From Blakeslea trispora (Eukaryota; Mucoromycota; Mucoromycetes; Mucorales; Choanephoraceae), in contig JAIWNE010000027.1 in the NCBI GenBank assembly GCA_025331445.1, positions 248,001 to 312,000 of the forward strand: 64,000 nt of DNA, read 5' to 3'. The translations under genes and the position numbers were made by a program. Positions 24,566 to 36,608 of the stretch are shown one piece after another (position 1 is the first letter of the stretch; each line of letters begins with the position of its first letter). The notes under the pieces are model-generated. The model saw nothing but the letters and a program-made list of their open reading frames with translations, was not told the DNA's origin and made no database searches.

Positions 24566-27079
24566 TCACTGTCTCTTCAAAAAGTAAAGATAGGCTTCAC
24601 CAATAGGTGGATTAGGTGTTACTGCTACTTTGTTATCATTGAACAAAACCCATTCACCTTCCTTATATACATGAGCAACATAATGACCGCAATGGACAGA
24701 GGTACCTTTATGAGATACAAAGGAGTCTACTTGATAATTAAAGGGAGGAGAGTCATCTATTGGAATATTAGCTTACAACTATTCACACATACTATCTAAT
24801 CTTACCACCAATGGATTTCTGTTCAGCCGCTGTATCTTGACCATTATCGTCAGGGTGACTAAACAACCAATCAAGCGCTCTTTCTGTATTGTTGTCTGTT
24901 TCACGCAAAGCCTTCTTGGCTTGAGCTGCAGTGAATCCCATGTCTTGTAATGTATTGATCTGATCTTCAGTTACAGTCACAGTTGTAGCCTCAGAAGGCA
25001 AAGGATCATCAATATCAGGATCTTCCATATGTTCAAACATCCAAGACATGGCTGCCTCAGCGCCATTGTGTCCTGTGTTCATGAGAGCACGCTTACATCT
25101 GTTTTCCGAGAATCCCATGGCTTGTAGCTGATCCAGGTCGGATTGATTGAATGCAGGTTCCTCAGAAGTTGCTTGTTCCTGAGGTAACTCTTCTTCGCCA
25201 GGTTGGAGTCCAGTGCTTTTGTATTTGTCTAGATTGATGTGGCTCGTTTGAGGGAATAGGATAGGGATGTTTAGCTTTTGAGGCACCCAGTCTACAAAGG
25301 CAAATCGACGCGGGTTGATCACCAACACATTGGGGAATGTCTTGAATTTAACGGATCGATAAGCCGTTGTCTTGGTCTGACAATGAGGACATTGGTATCC
25401 TTCTACAGTCTCGGGTTGAACAAAGGTATCCATCAGTTCAGAGAATTCAACAGGAGCATAGCCTTCTTGCAGAGGTTTGGTAGGCACACTGACAGAGATA
25501 CTGCTTGTTTGATCCGTTTGGTATCTTACACGCTTGCATTGGTCACACTGTAATCGTTGCTCCAACATGAATTCAAATTCGTCTGTTGGCTTCTGTGGCA
25601 TGGCATGCTCCTTTTGCTGAATGGACTTGCAGAGATACTGAAAGAATTCAAAGGCATCTTGTTGTCGCATGGTCGAAAACTCTGCATGCCCCTTACCAAC
25701 AAGTGCCTTAAACATACCAGGTGCAATGCCCTGCTGAGACACGTCTCCTTCCTTGTCTGGTTGAGCATATCTACCTGACATTAATCCATCTTGTAGCTTG
25801 TGTAGCTGACATAACCAACAGTTGGCAGGATCAGCCTGAGTACAGGTCATAGCATGTTCATCCAACTGTGGACCATAACGTTGTTGAAATGCGGGGATAT
25901 GAAAAACAGACTGAAGCATACTGGCCATATAGCAACTGTTGCCTAAGTTTCTTAGACCAGTGTAACCAGGTCCAAATCGAGGCTCGAGTTGCTTGCCGTC
26001 CTCGGTTGTCATGCTAAAATCAAACTTCATGTTCTGTTCAAGTTGTAGTTCAGTCATGTTCTTTTCTGTCTTGACCTGATGAGCCACATTGATACCCCAG
26101 TTGGCCAAATGGGTAGCTAAATTTTCATCGATACGTGCATCATCACAACTGTAACAATAGATATCAGCCGTACCCTCCGCTGTAATTGTACCCAACTTGA
26201 CATTGACTCCGTGGCCTGTCTTTTGAAAATGCTCGATAGCGTGATTATTGCCACCGGATCCATCGTACTGTTGACGACCGCAGCCTAAATTACCACACAC
26301 AAGACATAACCAAAGATTCTGGTTTAATTCACAGTCTGCGCAATGAGCCAGATCCTGACTCTCTAGTTTCTTGGGTGCCTCTTGCGTGAGGCAAAGGGTA
26401 TGTTCACAAGGTGTAATGACTTCTTCCCAAGCCTTGACTTCGGATTGTTTGGCCGAAGACATGGCATTCATCACAGATTCCGCAGCAGCATTCAACTATA
26501 GAATAGTGTCAGTCTCTCTCTCTCTTTCTAAAGACATAAACATATATGTGTTTACCTTGGGTGACCATGATGCTTTAGGTTCAATGACTTGACATGCATA
26601 ACAGCGGACTTGAGTATGATACTCATAAGTAGGCTCTTGATCCTCTTCTGAGATGGCAAGCTTAGTCATCTTGAGAGGAGGAGTGCCTTCATCAGACTAA
26701 GGGATAAGTTAGAATAGGGTGCATGTTGGGATATTGTAAACATACTCTTTTCGTGTTATTTGACTGTTCTACTATACTGCGTCGAATGTTCAAGGCAAGT
26801 GGGTGACCTGTCAGCTGGTGGTGCGTCAAGGCATGGTGTCGGGTAGAATCTAAGCATCCGCCATTAAAGCAAGTGAGACATACATCAATACCTTCAGGCG
26901 AATCCTAAAAAGAAAAGGGAAGAGAGGCGAAGGTGTTTTTAGTGACATGATGCATCGATGACTCAAGTCTTTTTTTTTTTTACCTGAGAGTCAAAGCATT
27001 GTGTACATTCTTCTTTGTGTACTTGTGTATAGACTGAAGGGGGATTGAGCGAACTAGACTCAATATGAGAACAAGTCAT
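24566..27079 (-). CDS. UBP14: Ubiquitin carboxyl-terminal hydrolase Ubp14 / USP5 (isopeptidase T)
   Basis: Five exons: 27079-26984, 26904-26746, 26696-26556, 26495-24806 and 24756-24566; 758 aa (yeast Ubp14 is 781). The enzyme disassembles free, unanchored polyubiquitin so that ubiquitin is recycled and the proteasome is not blocked. Domains in order: a variant N-terminal UBP zinc finger (about 1-90), the ubiquitin-tail-binding ZnF-UBP (about 180-270; CADC, CLVCG, CGR, HAIEH, HGV), the catalytic Cys box NLGNSCYM (Cys ~320), a second Cys box with CPHCQ, two UBA domains (DQLQAMGFSENRCKRAL and DQINTLQDMGFTAAQAKKAL), then the catalytic His box GTSVHCGHYVAHVY on the last exon with FNDNKV. All catalytic elements are present. 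The exon order and phases reproduce USP5 architecture exactly. Confidence 0.96.
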
Positions 27080-27408
27080 GGTGAACACTGCAAAGTAAGA
27101 AAAGATAGATACAGAATAAAATGACGAAAGTCGCTTTTTAATGCGACTTTGAAAATGGCGGTCTTTTGTCCCTTCTTTGACGTAAAGAAATTTGCTCCCG
27201 CCCTTCTACATGTTTTAGAGCACTTTAAGTGAGCTTTGTAAAATTTGCTCGAGTAAAGACAAGCTTGGTTATTTTTTTCAATTGGAAGAAGAACTCTTAA
27301 AGGAGACGATTCTATTGAATGAGCAGAAATACAAATGAAGTTTTATTGTTTTGTATTGAAGGATTAGGATAGATGCTAAATAATGAGAACAAATAGGATG
27401 ATCTGATT
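27080..27408. other. Spacer between UBP14 and the secreted-protein gene
   Basis: Upstream region of UBP14 and downstream region of the secreted-protein gene, both on the minus strand. No coding signal. Confidence 0.5.
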
Positions 27409-27882
27409 CTAGTGTTCATCTGGTTCATTTTCGTCCATTTCATCTTCATCAAATTCATTTTCACCTTCATAATCATCGTATTCGTCATCATAACGATTGC
27501 TTCTGTTGCGGGAGTATCTGCTGGAAGGACGTCTGTATCTGTTTCTGTTACGGTTGTACTGGCTTCTGCCTCTGTTTGACTTTCTCTTGTAACCTTTGCT
27601 TTTACGATTGCGACGATAGGCACGATTTTCAAGTACAGCCCTTTTCTCGATTTTGGGTTCGGGGCTGCTTGGCCAGACATCTTGTCCTTCCATTGATACT
27701 CGCTTCTTCAAAGCAGCCAACATAAGGCCTTGATGTTGTCTCTTGTACAAGTTAGTTCGTACAACATCCACATTGTCAGTTTTGCTAGTAGGAGACTTAG
27801 CCATAGGTGATTGAGCAACCACATCCGAGCTTCCTAGTAATAAGCCAGCAACGAGACTAAGACAGAGAATAGCAAGACGCAT
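27409..27882 (-). CDS. Putative secreted protein with dibasic sites and an acidic tail (157 aa)
   Basis: Single exon. The N-terminus MRLAILCLSLVAGLLLGSSD is a clear signal peptide, with likely cleavage near AQ at about residue 24. The mature part contains three Lys-Arg sites (NLYKR, LKKR, IEKR) that look like Kex2-type cleavage sites. It continues with a block almost entirely of Arg, Asn, Tyr, Lys and Ser (about 95-140) and ends in a Asp/Glu-rich tail (about 140-157). I recognise no family. It may be a cell-wall or secreted precursor, or a polycation/polyanion protein. The open frame extends upstream to 27981, but that part is unlike a protein and the signal peptide fixes the start. A TATTTAAAG element lies about 82 bp upstream. 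Confidence 0.65.
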   Translation of the reverse strand: MRLAILCLSLVAGLLLGSSDVVAQSPMAKSPTSKTDNVDVVRTNLYKRQHQGLMLAALKKRVSMEGQDVWPSSPEPKIEKRAVLENRAYRRNRKSKGYKRKSNRGRSQYNRNRNRYRRPSSRYSRNRSNRYDDEYDDYEGENEFDEDEMDENEPDEH

Positions 27883-30800
27883 GATAGTTAAATTGAATGG
27901 ATAATGTAAATTAAGATATGGATTTGTTTGAAATAAAAAAACAAGACAAGAAAAGACAGGCTCTTTAAATACATTTTGCACATCTTCCCTTGTTTCGAAA
28001 GAAGAGAAGGATCCCTTTTTTTTTAGCGCATAGAGCTAACTGTGTTTAAGCGTTTTCAAAATAAGATATAGATAGGGTGGACAAGTAAGGGCTTCATCAT
28101 TGTGACTTGGAGAGCAAAACAAATAAAAAGTACATTCCTACTGTTGTCTTTATCAAGCAAAAAGGGAGAAAATAGTGAAATTGGTTTACTTTTTTAGACT
28201 GTTGCAGAGATTAAACAAAAAGACTTTATTGCCTTTTAGGTGATGCATTCATAAACAAACGCAACCCCATCATGATGTCTCTCATGAGCTAGTATAAGCT
28301 TTCTTCTTATTGCTGCAGATACTTTACAAAAGTAGAAAAGAAAGGATGCTATATAGGTAACAAAAGAATAGGATATGTTATGTTTGTTTCAGAATGATCT
28401 GTTCGCGCCAACCCCCCTATTGAGCCATAACTGTACGAATGTGCTATACCATAAAAGAGAGATGCAAAGAAAAGTAGGGGATGTGGAGACCAACGAGATT
28501 GTTCTATCCATTGCTCTTAAATGGTTAACACATTTCAGTCAAAAAGAAATAGAGATAAATGCAAGACGTCAAGAATGAAGGACATGACCGCATTGGCTGA
28601 TAGAATTCTTTACCCCCTTTGATTTTATTTTGCTTTACATTTCTCTTACATGTATGTACAAGAGGAAATGTTTCCTTTTTCTTTTGTTACCGAGAAATGA
28701 GTTATTGAACTGTATTGAACAGAAACTTTGACATAGGATGTTGTCTCTTTGTTATATTTACGACATCAAGATATGCAGAATGACTTTTTTGTCTATTACA
28801 TAGTTCTTTGTGCCATTTAGAAATAAAATGACGATTGTCTTGTATTTCTCCCTTTCGAATTGGAGGAGATGGAGAAATAACTATGATCTAACTCAAAAGT
28901 ATACAGACTTGGTTTATGTCGATTAGATTTAATAGAGTTGCACCTTATTTAGAGATTTGTAGGAAAGGGAGAGTTTTCTTTTTTTGTGTGTGTCATGTCG
29001 GGAAGAAGAGCCTATTTTGTCTCAAGATTGACCATACATGATCAGTGTGCTTTGACTCTAATTTCAATTTATAACGCTAAATTGTTTAACGATACTTGAG
29101 ATACTCGCTTAGTCTATCAAAACTAGTTTTTCTTTCTAATGTTTACAGCATAGTTTTAGTAAACTAGACAATTGATCATTGCCACATTGATTCAGCTGTT
29201 AAACCAAAAAAATATGAAATCTCCAAATATATTCTTAAAAGAGGAATGGTAGAGCCAATTTGATATCTCCAACTTTTCTTTTGTCTCAAGTCAACTGTGC
29301 ATACCACTAAGCTACCGAGATATATTTCTTGGAATTGTAAGACATTCACTCTTTTAACTATGCATAAAGGCCAGTAAAAAAACAAGACTATAAACCTATA
29401 GAAACACATCTTTCTTTTATGAGTTCAATCTCTTTTTTTCTTCTCAAGATTAAAAAGAGATAAGCTCTAACTCTAGATTTGATTGAGTCTATATAGCATT
29501 TTCTGTCAAGCAATGTTAAAAAAGAGGAGAGAATGTGTGGCTGGATTGTTGCCCTTTTTTTCGATGAGACAAAGGGATCAACTCTAAATGAAAACCTGCT
29601 ACTGTGATATAAAAGTACTTGATTTTAAACACGTATGTTATCACTAGTTTTTATCTCTGTGCGTATGAAATAAGCATCTCATATAGTAGATGCAGTGGTT
29701 TTGTTTCCATTACGCTTCAATCAAAGTGATATCTATCATGCTACTGATCCGAAAAGTAGAGTGTTTCAAAATTACTGATCATTAGATGTAGAAGAAAAGC
29801 CTTTTTCTTTTTTTGACTCTTATAAGTTAAATAACCAGACAAAAGAAAATGAAGACCACAATAAAACTAATATATGGTCCTATAGTCTACTTTCACTGCT
29901 TTGTGGCTTCATACTGAACATGGCTAATCCGGGCAATAAATTTATTTGATTTGTTAACAGCAATTTAGGGTTGTCATGACAGATTGTTGACGCTAATCTT
30001 GTGACATTGAGTAGCAGACTAAAAAAGGAGTTATTTGAGTCAAAAAAAAAAGAGCTATGCTTATTGTCATCTGCATGTTTATGCACTCATGCTGATATTC
30101 CTTTCTCCATTCTATTACAATTGATTTAAATAGCTTATGCATAGAGTCTGTATTATCAGCATTCGGTAGCACAAGAAATGACTAAACAATCCTTCTATGC
30201 ATTATTTCCAGAAAGAACAGTCAAATGAGCCTGAATAATCAATAGGACAAGGTGGAAGCTCAGAAAACTCTGAATAAGGACTTTATCACAATCATCACGA
30301 GTTTCTCTTTGAAGAGATATAAAACACTTTAATTGCTTCTCTGTGGTCTTTTGACAGATCCCAATTCAGATAATAACTTTGTCAAAATATCTGAAGCATG
30401 TATCAAAGCTCTATTCTAATATCATAACGGCTTGTTCCTTCAACATCATGGTGTTATTTAGTTGGTCTAGAAATACAAAATAATAGCTAATAGCTTACTA
30501 TCAAAAGAACACTGGCAGTATCTACAACATGACTTGGATATTAGACATAACAAACAAAGATAAAGGCAAACATCTTCGTTCTTTGATAAAATTTATACTT
30601 TAGCAAACTAGATATTGTAATGTTTGCTAGCACATCAAGGCGTACTCAAAGTATTTATAGCAAGCTGCTTCCTTGCGTATCTCTTAAGTCTTGGTGAATA
30701 CTACTGAAGCTTGATCTAATTCTGTGTTTGCAGATAGACTACTATGAAATCAAAAACAGGTAAAGAAAAAAATCAATCTCGACCAAGTCCCTTCGCTTCG

Positions 30801-31360
30801 TCTTCCTCTATGTACCATATATCATGATACAAACTGTCATGCTGCTACACCAGTGTCAAAGTTGCTTTCTTTATTAAGAAACAGTCCCAGAAGCCAACGT
30901 CATCTTTTTTTTTAGGTCGGGACTTTTCGAACAAGTCAATCAAATGTATCCTGCTCAGCAACATTTTATTCAGCAAGTAATGGATAACTGTGTGCGTCCT
31001 TTTTCTTGTAAGGATCATAAAACCGGATCAAATGATAAAAAAACATCATCATCTATAGAGCCCAAAACGAAATACAACCTGATTTAAAACTTTATTCCAT
31101 TTTTTTTTTCAGTAACCGATAAGCGCACTTGGTTTTGCGTGCACACACTATTTCACTTTCTTAAAAAAGAAAAAAGATTTCTCAGTGACGGGCTAGGAAA
31201 GAGCCAGAGGAAGGAGGGCATGGCTGTAGAAGAAAAAAAAATAGAGCCAATTTTTTTTTCTATTTGCTATTTTTCTTGTAGTATTCTTTAAACACCCTAC
31301 TCGTAAGTTAACGAGAAATAAGACAGTGCCCTTATTGACCTTTGAATACAGTTCGACATT
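27883..31360. other. 3.4-kb gene-poor region
   Basis: No coding sequence, tRNA or repeat could be supported. It is uniformly AT-rich with many stops in all frames. A TATTTAAAG box (27963-27971, minus strand) belongs to the secreted-protein gene. The right end holds the NUXM promoter. A non-coding transcript cannot be excluded from sequence alone. Confidence 0.5.
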
Positions 31361-32012
31361 ATGCCCGTTAAAGAATTCAACGCTCCTTATCCTGTCATCG
31401 ACACCGATCCTCACTTCTTCCGTGTTGTTCGTTACTTCAGACCTACAGACTATGCTGCTTGGGCTGCAGGTGCTGCTGCTGCTCCCGCTTTGTTGATGGG
31501 CATGGGTATGACATCTTGCTTGTCGTTTCGAACACATAAACTGACATTTTATTCTAGAAAAAATGGATCCTGTTGGACCTGCTCGTAACTTGCGTCTTCC
31601 TCTTCGTCTTGCCACTGTTGTTGGTGCTGTTGGTGGTTTCTTGTATGCTTACCAAAACAGCAGTCGTAAGTAGCTGATTCAACCCAAAAAAAAACCATAA
31701 TAACATGAATAATAGTTCGTTTCTGGGGCTGGAGTGAAAATGCTTCTGAAGTTGCCAAGGATCAAGCTGAATTGAGCCAATTGGCCAAGGAAGGAAAGGC
31801 CTTGTACGGCGAAAGCTACATGCCTGAATACGTTCAAGATGTCTCCGCCAGAAACTCAAGATTTGCACAATTGAAGTTTGGTAAAGAAAATTGTTCTAGA
31901 AATTGATCCTACTTATACTAAACCTTTTCATGTAGCTGCCTACCCATACTTCAACTTCGCCAGCCACAACAAGCACGGTGTTGATACCTCAAAATACTCT
32001 GAATCTTCTTAA
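31361..32012 (+). CDS. NUXM: NADH:ubiquinone oxidoreductase 21-kDa-type subunit (NUXM)
   Basis: Four exons, 31361-31505, 31558-31665, 31716-31880 and 31936-32012, give 164 aa. This is a fungal accessory subunit of mitochondrial complex I (21.3-kDa subunit of Neurospora, NUXM of Yarrowia). Visible features: N-terminal block YPVIDTDPHFFRVVRYFRP; two short hydrophobic segments (AAWAAGAAAAPALLMG and the one containing TVVGAVGGFLYAY), fitting a membrane-arm subunit; then RFWGWSENA and the C-terminal block with YPYFNFASHNKHGVDTSKY. No cleavable presequence is obvious. Each intron is 50-55 nt. Confidence 0.92.
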
Positions 32013-32867
32013 GCATATCAACATATTATATTCGACAATCATGCCAAGTAGAGACGAAGAGTTACAGAAAACAGAGCAAAAAAAAAATTAATATTCAAAC
32101 ATAAAGAATTTTTACTTGTCTCTACCAGTAAATGATCTTTAAGCCTCCAAGTTGATATCTGTTTGTATGGTGGAAATAGAGTGGCAATGTAAATTGCTTT
32201 TTCGGAGAAAACGAGTGCCTTTCTTTTCTATACGTCAACTGCAATGGTTACCATGTTACTAGAGTGTTTGGCGGATTGTGCACACCAGGACATTCTTTTA
32301 GTTATCATAAGGAGCATTTTAGACGTTTGATTACATGCTTGTAATGTGAGGTGTTTTTTCATTGTTAAAGCAGTTAGATAGCTTCTTTTCTGTATGCTTC
32401 AGAAAAAAAAAGTTGGTAACATCATGCAGATTCTTATTCAGCTTAGTCAAGTCTTTTCTCAAACATACCAGCTTCAAGAGAGAGAGAAATAGATGAACGG
32501 AATTTCCTTATCCATAATTCAAGCTCTGTATTCTTGCATTTCTGTGCTTTGTGTTTTAGCATAAATAAGGATAATTATACTAGTTGGTGATATCTTCTTA
32601 CTGTCATTAGATCTTATAGTTGCCATCCTATTTACTATCCTTTCTGCTGCGCTATCTAGTCACTAGAAATGAATGTCAAAAGATAGTACGAGTTGAATGC
32701 TCCTATAAAGACAAAGATTTTGGAGATATACTCATAAGCGAATCAAAGTACACATATTAAGCATGAATGAATAGCATTTATTACACAAGAAAACTTTAGA
32801 AATCTTGGACTGAGTTTTACTTATTTCTCACCATTTTCCCCTGCTTTTCTCTTTTTCTTTTAAAATT
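32013..32867. other. Spacer between NUXM and the methyltransferase gene
   Basis: About 850 bp of AT-rich sequence with no supported gene; includes the promoter of the downstream gene with a CT-rich tract just before its ATG. Confidence 0.5.
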
Positions 32868-33754
32868 ATGACTGAATTAAAGCAGAATATCGGTAAGTTT
32901 TGACATATAGGGTAAAAAATGATATGTATATTCATTATATGACAATAAGATTGGGAAAAGAAATGGCAAGAAGGCCAAACTGGTTGGGATCATGGAGAAG
33001 TCAGTCCAGCACTTCAGGCATTGTTCGAAAATGATCAAACAAAATCACTTATCCCAGAGAGTGGACGCGGTTTAGTTCCAGGTTGTGGCTCAGGTAAATG
33101 CATAGTTAACAAAGTGAAGCAGAACCAAGCTTACCATGTTGATATAAGGCTATGATGTTGTATTCTTGGCAAGTAAACATAGACATATGACAGGTATGGA
33201 TTTTAGTCAGACCTGCGTTGATATGTTACAACAAGTATGTACTATCTCTTTTTTGAATTTCAACAATTAATGATTTCTTTGAGAAAGAAATACCCCAATG
33301 CATCAGCACAAAACTATGACTTTGTATGTGCCAATTTCTATAATTTTCAAATTCCTGAAGGAGGCTATAACCTTGCTTATGACTACACGTAAAATCATGA
33401 ATTCAGCAAATACCTTACTATGCACTCATTTCTTTTTTTTTTGATAGATTTCTATGTGCAATGGATCTTCATATGCGACCTGCTTGGGGAAAGCGATATG
33501 CTGAAATCATGAGGAAAGATGGCATTTTAATTACACTTATGTTTCCTATTGATGATCATGAAGGTGGACCTCCATTTGCAGTAGATGAATCATTGTAAGA
33601 GCGACATGTTGTTATATAGGTAAAAAAGCTCATCTTTGGTGATAGATATCATGAGTTGTTAGACGATCATTTCGATCTTCTCTATATTCAAGATGCTAAG
33701 GGCCATTCTTCCCGTATTGGGAGAGAGAAGATTGCTATTTGGAAAAGAAAATAA
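32868..33754 (+). CDS. TPMT-family thiol/halide S-adenosylmethionine methyltransferase
   Basis: Six exons, 32868-32892, 32950-33093, 33149-33234, 33288-33388, 33448-33594 and 33646-33754; 203 aa. It belongs to the thiopurine S-methyltransferase-like family, closest in pattern to plant and fungal thiol/halide methyltransferases. Visible: DWEKKWQEGQTGWD at the N-terminus, the SAM-binding motif I LVPGCGSGYD, the acidic residue after strand 2 in MTGMDFSQ, YDYTFLCAMD, and GRREKIAIWKRK-like end (SRIGREKIAIWKRK). It probably methylates small thiols or sulfide; the true substrate is not evident. Complete family length. Convergent with TRM5, 132 bp between stop codons. Confidence 0.88.
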
Positions 33755-33886
33755 AATCTTTATTATTGGCTTTCTTCTATACGAGGCACTTTGGTTATCT
33801 CTTCTTTGTCTATAGAATCTAATTTGCGTTTATGACTAAATAGAAGAAAGAATGAGCATGGTCATCCCCTATTGAACAATAAAATT

Positions 33887-35502
33887 TTACCTCTCAAATG
33901 CAACCTCAGGAGAAAGAGGGAATGAAATACAATACATGTCTTTCTTGGGGGCCACATTACGCACCCAATGTAAGTTACTCTTTGTAAGATCGGGAGGTAC
34001 GCCCATGACTTGTCCAATACGCTTGTAGAGGTGCATCAGTCAAAAGTCCACTCTTTTTTTTTCTCTCTATAGACTTACATTTGATATATCTTGTTTGGGA
34101 TCTGAGCTCTTTGTGAAACAATGACAATGAATCATAGGTAACTGTGATTGATTTTCTTTAAACAAATGCTTTTGGTCAGCATAAAGACCTCTAAAAGTAT
34201 CTAAAAACTCTATAGCAGTAGCAGGCAAATTCATGACAACATGATTAAATGTCTTCCATTCTTTTGATTTTGCTTGTAAATCTTTCACAGCCTGTTGAAT
34301 AAAGGCACGTCCATCCATATTGTAAGGCACAATGTTTTCTTTGATTTTGTTGATCTTAATGTTCTCTTTCATCCAGTGAGAAGAGGTAGGGTTAAGATCG
34401 TTAGCATAGACAATGGCACCTCGCTTGGCTGCAGGTAAGACAAATGGTCCAACACCAGCAAACACATCGCAAACATAATCATTAGGTTTAAACTGCTGAA
34501 TAAGACGGTCATGTTCAGTATGTAGTCTGGAATTCCAATAGACTTTTGAAAAGTCGAATTTGAATCGACAACCACTTTCTCTCTATAAATATACTGTTAT
34601 CTTCTTTTTGTCATCCATTTCTTAATAGACTACATACCACTTCTGCTATCATATTGTCTTCACCAGCCAATAACTCCATTTTGAAGAATCTAAAGGTGGC
34701 GTCAATGTTGCTTGTCTTGTTGACAACTGTAGTAATGTTCTTGTTTTTCTGTAGAGTAGAATTAGTATACACACACACATAAAAGAGTTTTCTTTACTTT
34801 ACATCCAAAATGACCTGTCCAATCAAATGCTTCCAAGGATAATAATGTTCACGAAGGTTCATATGGGCTAGCATTCATCAGTACAAAGCTTACCACAAAA
34901 ATAACACAACTCACCAATATGTCCAACTTGTGTAAAAGAAGCAGGCACATCAGTGAAATCTTCTGGCATAACAGCATGCAAAATTTGTTCTTTCAAAGGT
35001 ATTGTTAAAAAGAGATATTACATTCAATTGTTTGTCATTCCTCACCTGCAGTCCAGTAATCGTAATCAAGCTCAACCTTATGCTGAATGACGCTCAAGTT
35101 CTCTTTCTTGATAAGATCCAGTTTTTCTTGACCTAAATCCTCTAAAGCAGAAGAACCCTTCAGTTATTTTAAATTTTCTTTTTTTTTTTGTGCTCTTAAA
35201 TATGTTACCGATCTTGTCCAGATCGCTTCTCAGCAAGATAATCTTGCTATCTTTGGCATCTGGCGAAGCCAATACGTTTCTGTATCTTGGTAGATTAAAT
35301 AGATCTCTAGTAAGAACAGACATTGTTATAAGCCAAGTCTATTAGATAAAACATGATAATGACACTACGTTGAAAAGGACTTCATCACAACACCAACATT
35401 TTTTGAAGGAACTTTGACAGCCAAAACAGGCACAAGCTTTTTGAAGGCAGATCGCTCGAGTTCTACCATACCCCTATGAAGAGGAGGGGTAATGACTTTC
35501 AT
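33887..35502 (-). CDS. TRM5: tRNA (guanine37-N1)-methyltransferase Trm5
   Basis: Eight exons: 35502-35369, 35306-35209, 35141-35046, 34989-34915, 34867-34803, 34748-34638, 34582-34079 and 34021-33887; 405 aa. Trm5 methylates G37 next to the anticodon (and contributes to wybutosine synthesis), in nucleus and mitochondria. Conserved blocks: MVELERSAFKK at the N-terminus, [65 protein letters not shown], motif I VCDVFAGVGPFVLPAAKRG, NDLNP, and VMNLPATAIEFL, ending in HWVRNVAPKKDMYC. The first exon was found because it supplies the conserved N-terminus. The acceptor at 35307 gives SFST joined to DLFNLPRY. An in-frame ATG inside that intron (35323) would start a shorter form. Confidence 0.93.
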
Positions 35503-36608
35503 TGTATAAGATCTGTAGTTTTGGAAAAGAAAAATAAGCACTGAAACAAAAAAAAAAAAAAAAAAAGATTTATGCCTTTTTTCTCGACATTGTATTGTTC
35601 CACTACCCAATGAAATGCTTGACGCTTATTTACAGTCAAAAGAACTACCATCTAGTTTTCTCTCGAGATATAAATCCTGCTTTATCTAAAGTTTTTTTGA
35701 GCCTTATTAGAGGAAAAAAATGTTCGCAAAAGATCAAGAGTTAGAAATGAAAGGTGAGCACGAGGAAAAGAACCCTGTTGAAAACTAAATGTTGAAACGG
35801 AAGAGTCGAAGGGAAGAAAAGATTATCACCTAAACGATAGTAACATCATTGTCATAGTTGGCGTGAAACAATATGACCAGAACACTACCCCCCAAACGTA
35901 GTGGAGGAATTAAGTATGCAACCTCGGTTCAAACCAAGATGGTATAATTCAAAGCACATCAAGAGGAGCTTATCAGCGAGAGCAAAGGTAAACATGTCAA
36001 GATTATAGATTAAAGAAGGAGCAAGGAGAAGGAAAGAACAACAAAAGTAAGTTTGAACGAGTTTGATTCGTTGAAAGGGAGGTGAGAGATATAAGTATCG
36101 TTGCAACAATGTTGGAAAGGTGACCTTGGAGTCAACCAAAACTATAGGGATCAACAGAACTGAAGACTAAAGATAATGGTAGAACCATAAGAAGAGACAT
36201 GGAAACAGGAGTAGTCTCCTTTCTTGAATCGGAAAGAACCTACTTGAATACAAATAGATACCTGCAGAGGCTTTTTTGGGGAAACACTATATTGAAGCTT
36301 CATTTGAATAACAAACAAATTTCATCGTCTAGAAAAAGAAAAAAAAGGGGGGAGGGGAATTCTTTATCCGAGTTTCCAACTGCTTTCCATTGGCACGAGC
36401 ATCCCCAAGTCCTTTCCCTTTGTCTTTCAATTTAATGGCGATCCTTTATTTAGGCAAAAAATTAAGGCACAGAATTTTCTGTTTTTCGGGTCTTGTCTTC
36501 TCGTTTTTCTTTTCTATCTCTTTTTTCTCCTGTTTTTTCTGCCCAAAAAGACAGAAACATTACAATTTCCTCAATGAAATTGTTAGCTGCCTCTTTTTTT
36601 CTTTTACA
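35503..36608. other. Divergent promoter region of TRM5 and GATA factor
   Basis: About 1.1 kb between divergently transcribed genes. It includes an 18-base A run near 35552. The open frame upstream of 36609 (from 36390) encodes Phe/Ser-rich junk in a T-rich leader and is likely 5' UTR. Confidence 0.5.

Noticed and set aside
27883..31360. Several 60-77-codon open frames in the gene-poor region
   Set aside because: They are short, low-complexity, lack splice-consistent extensions and resemble chance frames in AT-rich DNA.
36390..36608. N-terminal extension of the GATA protein
   Set aside because: The added residues come from a T-rich leader (Phe/Ser/Cys-rich) and look like untranslated sequence.
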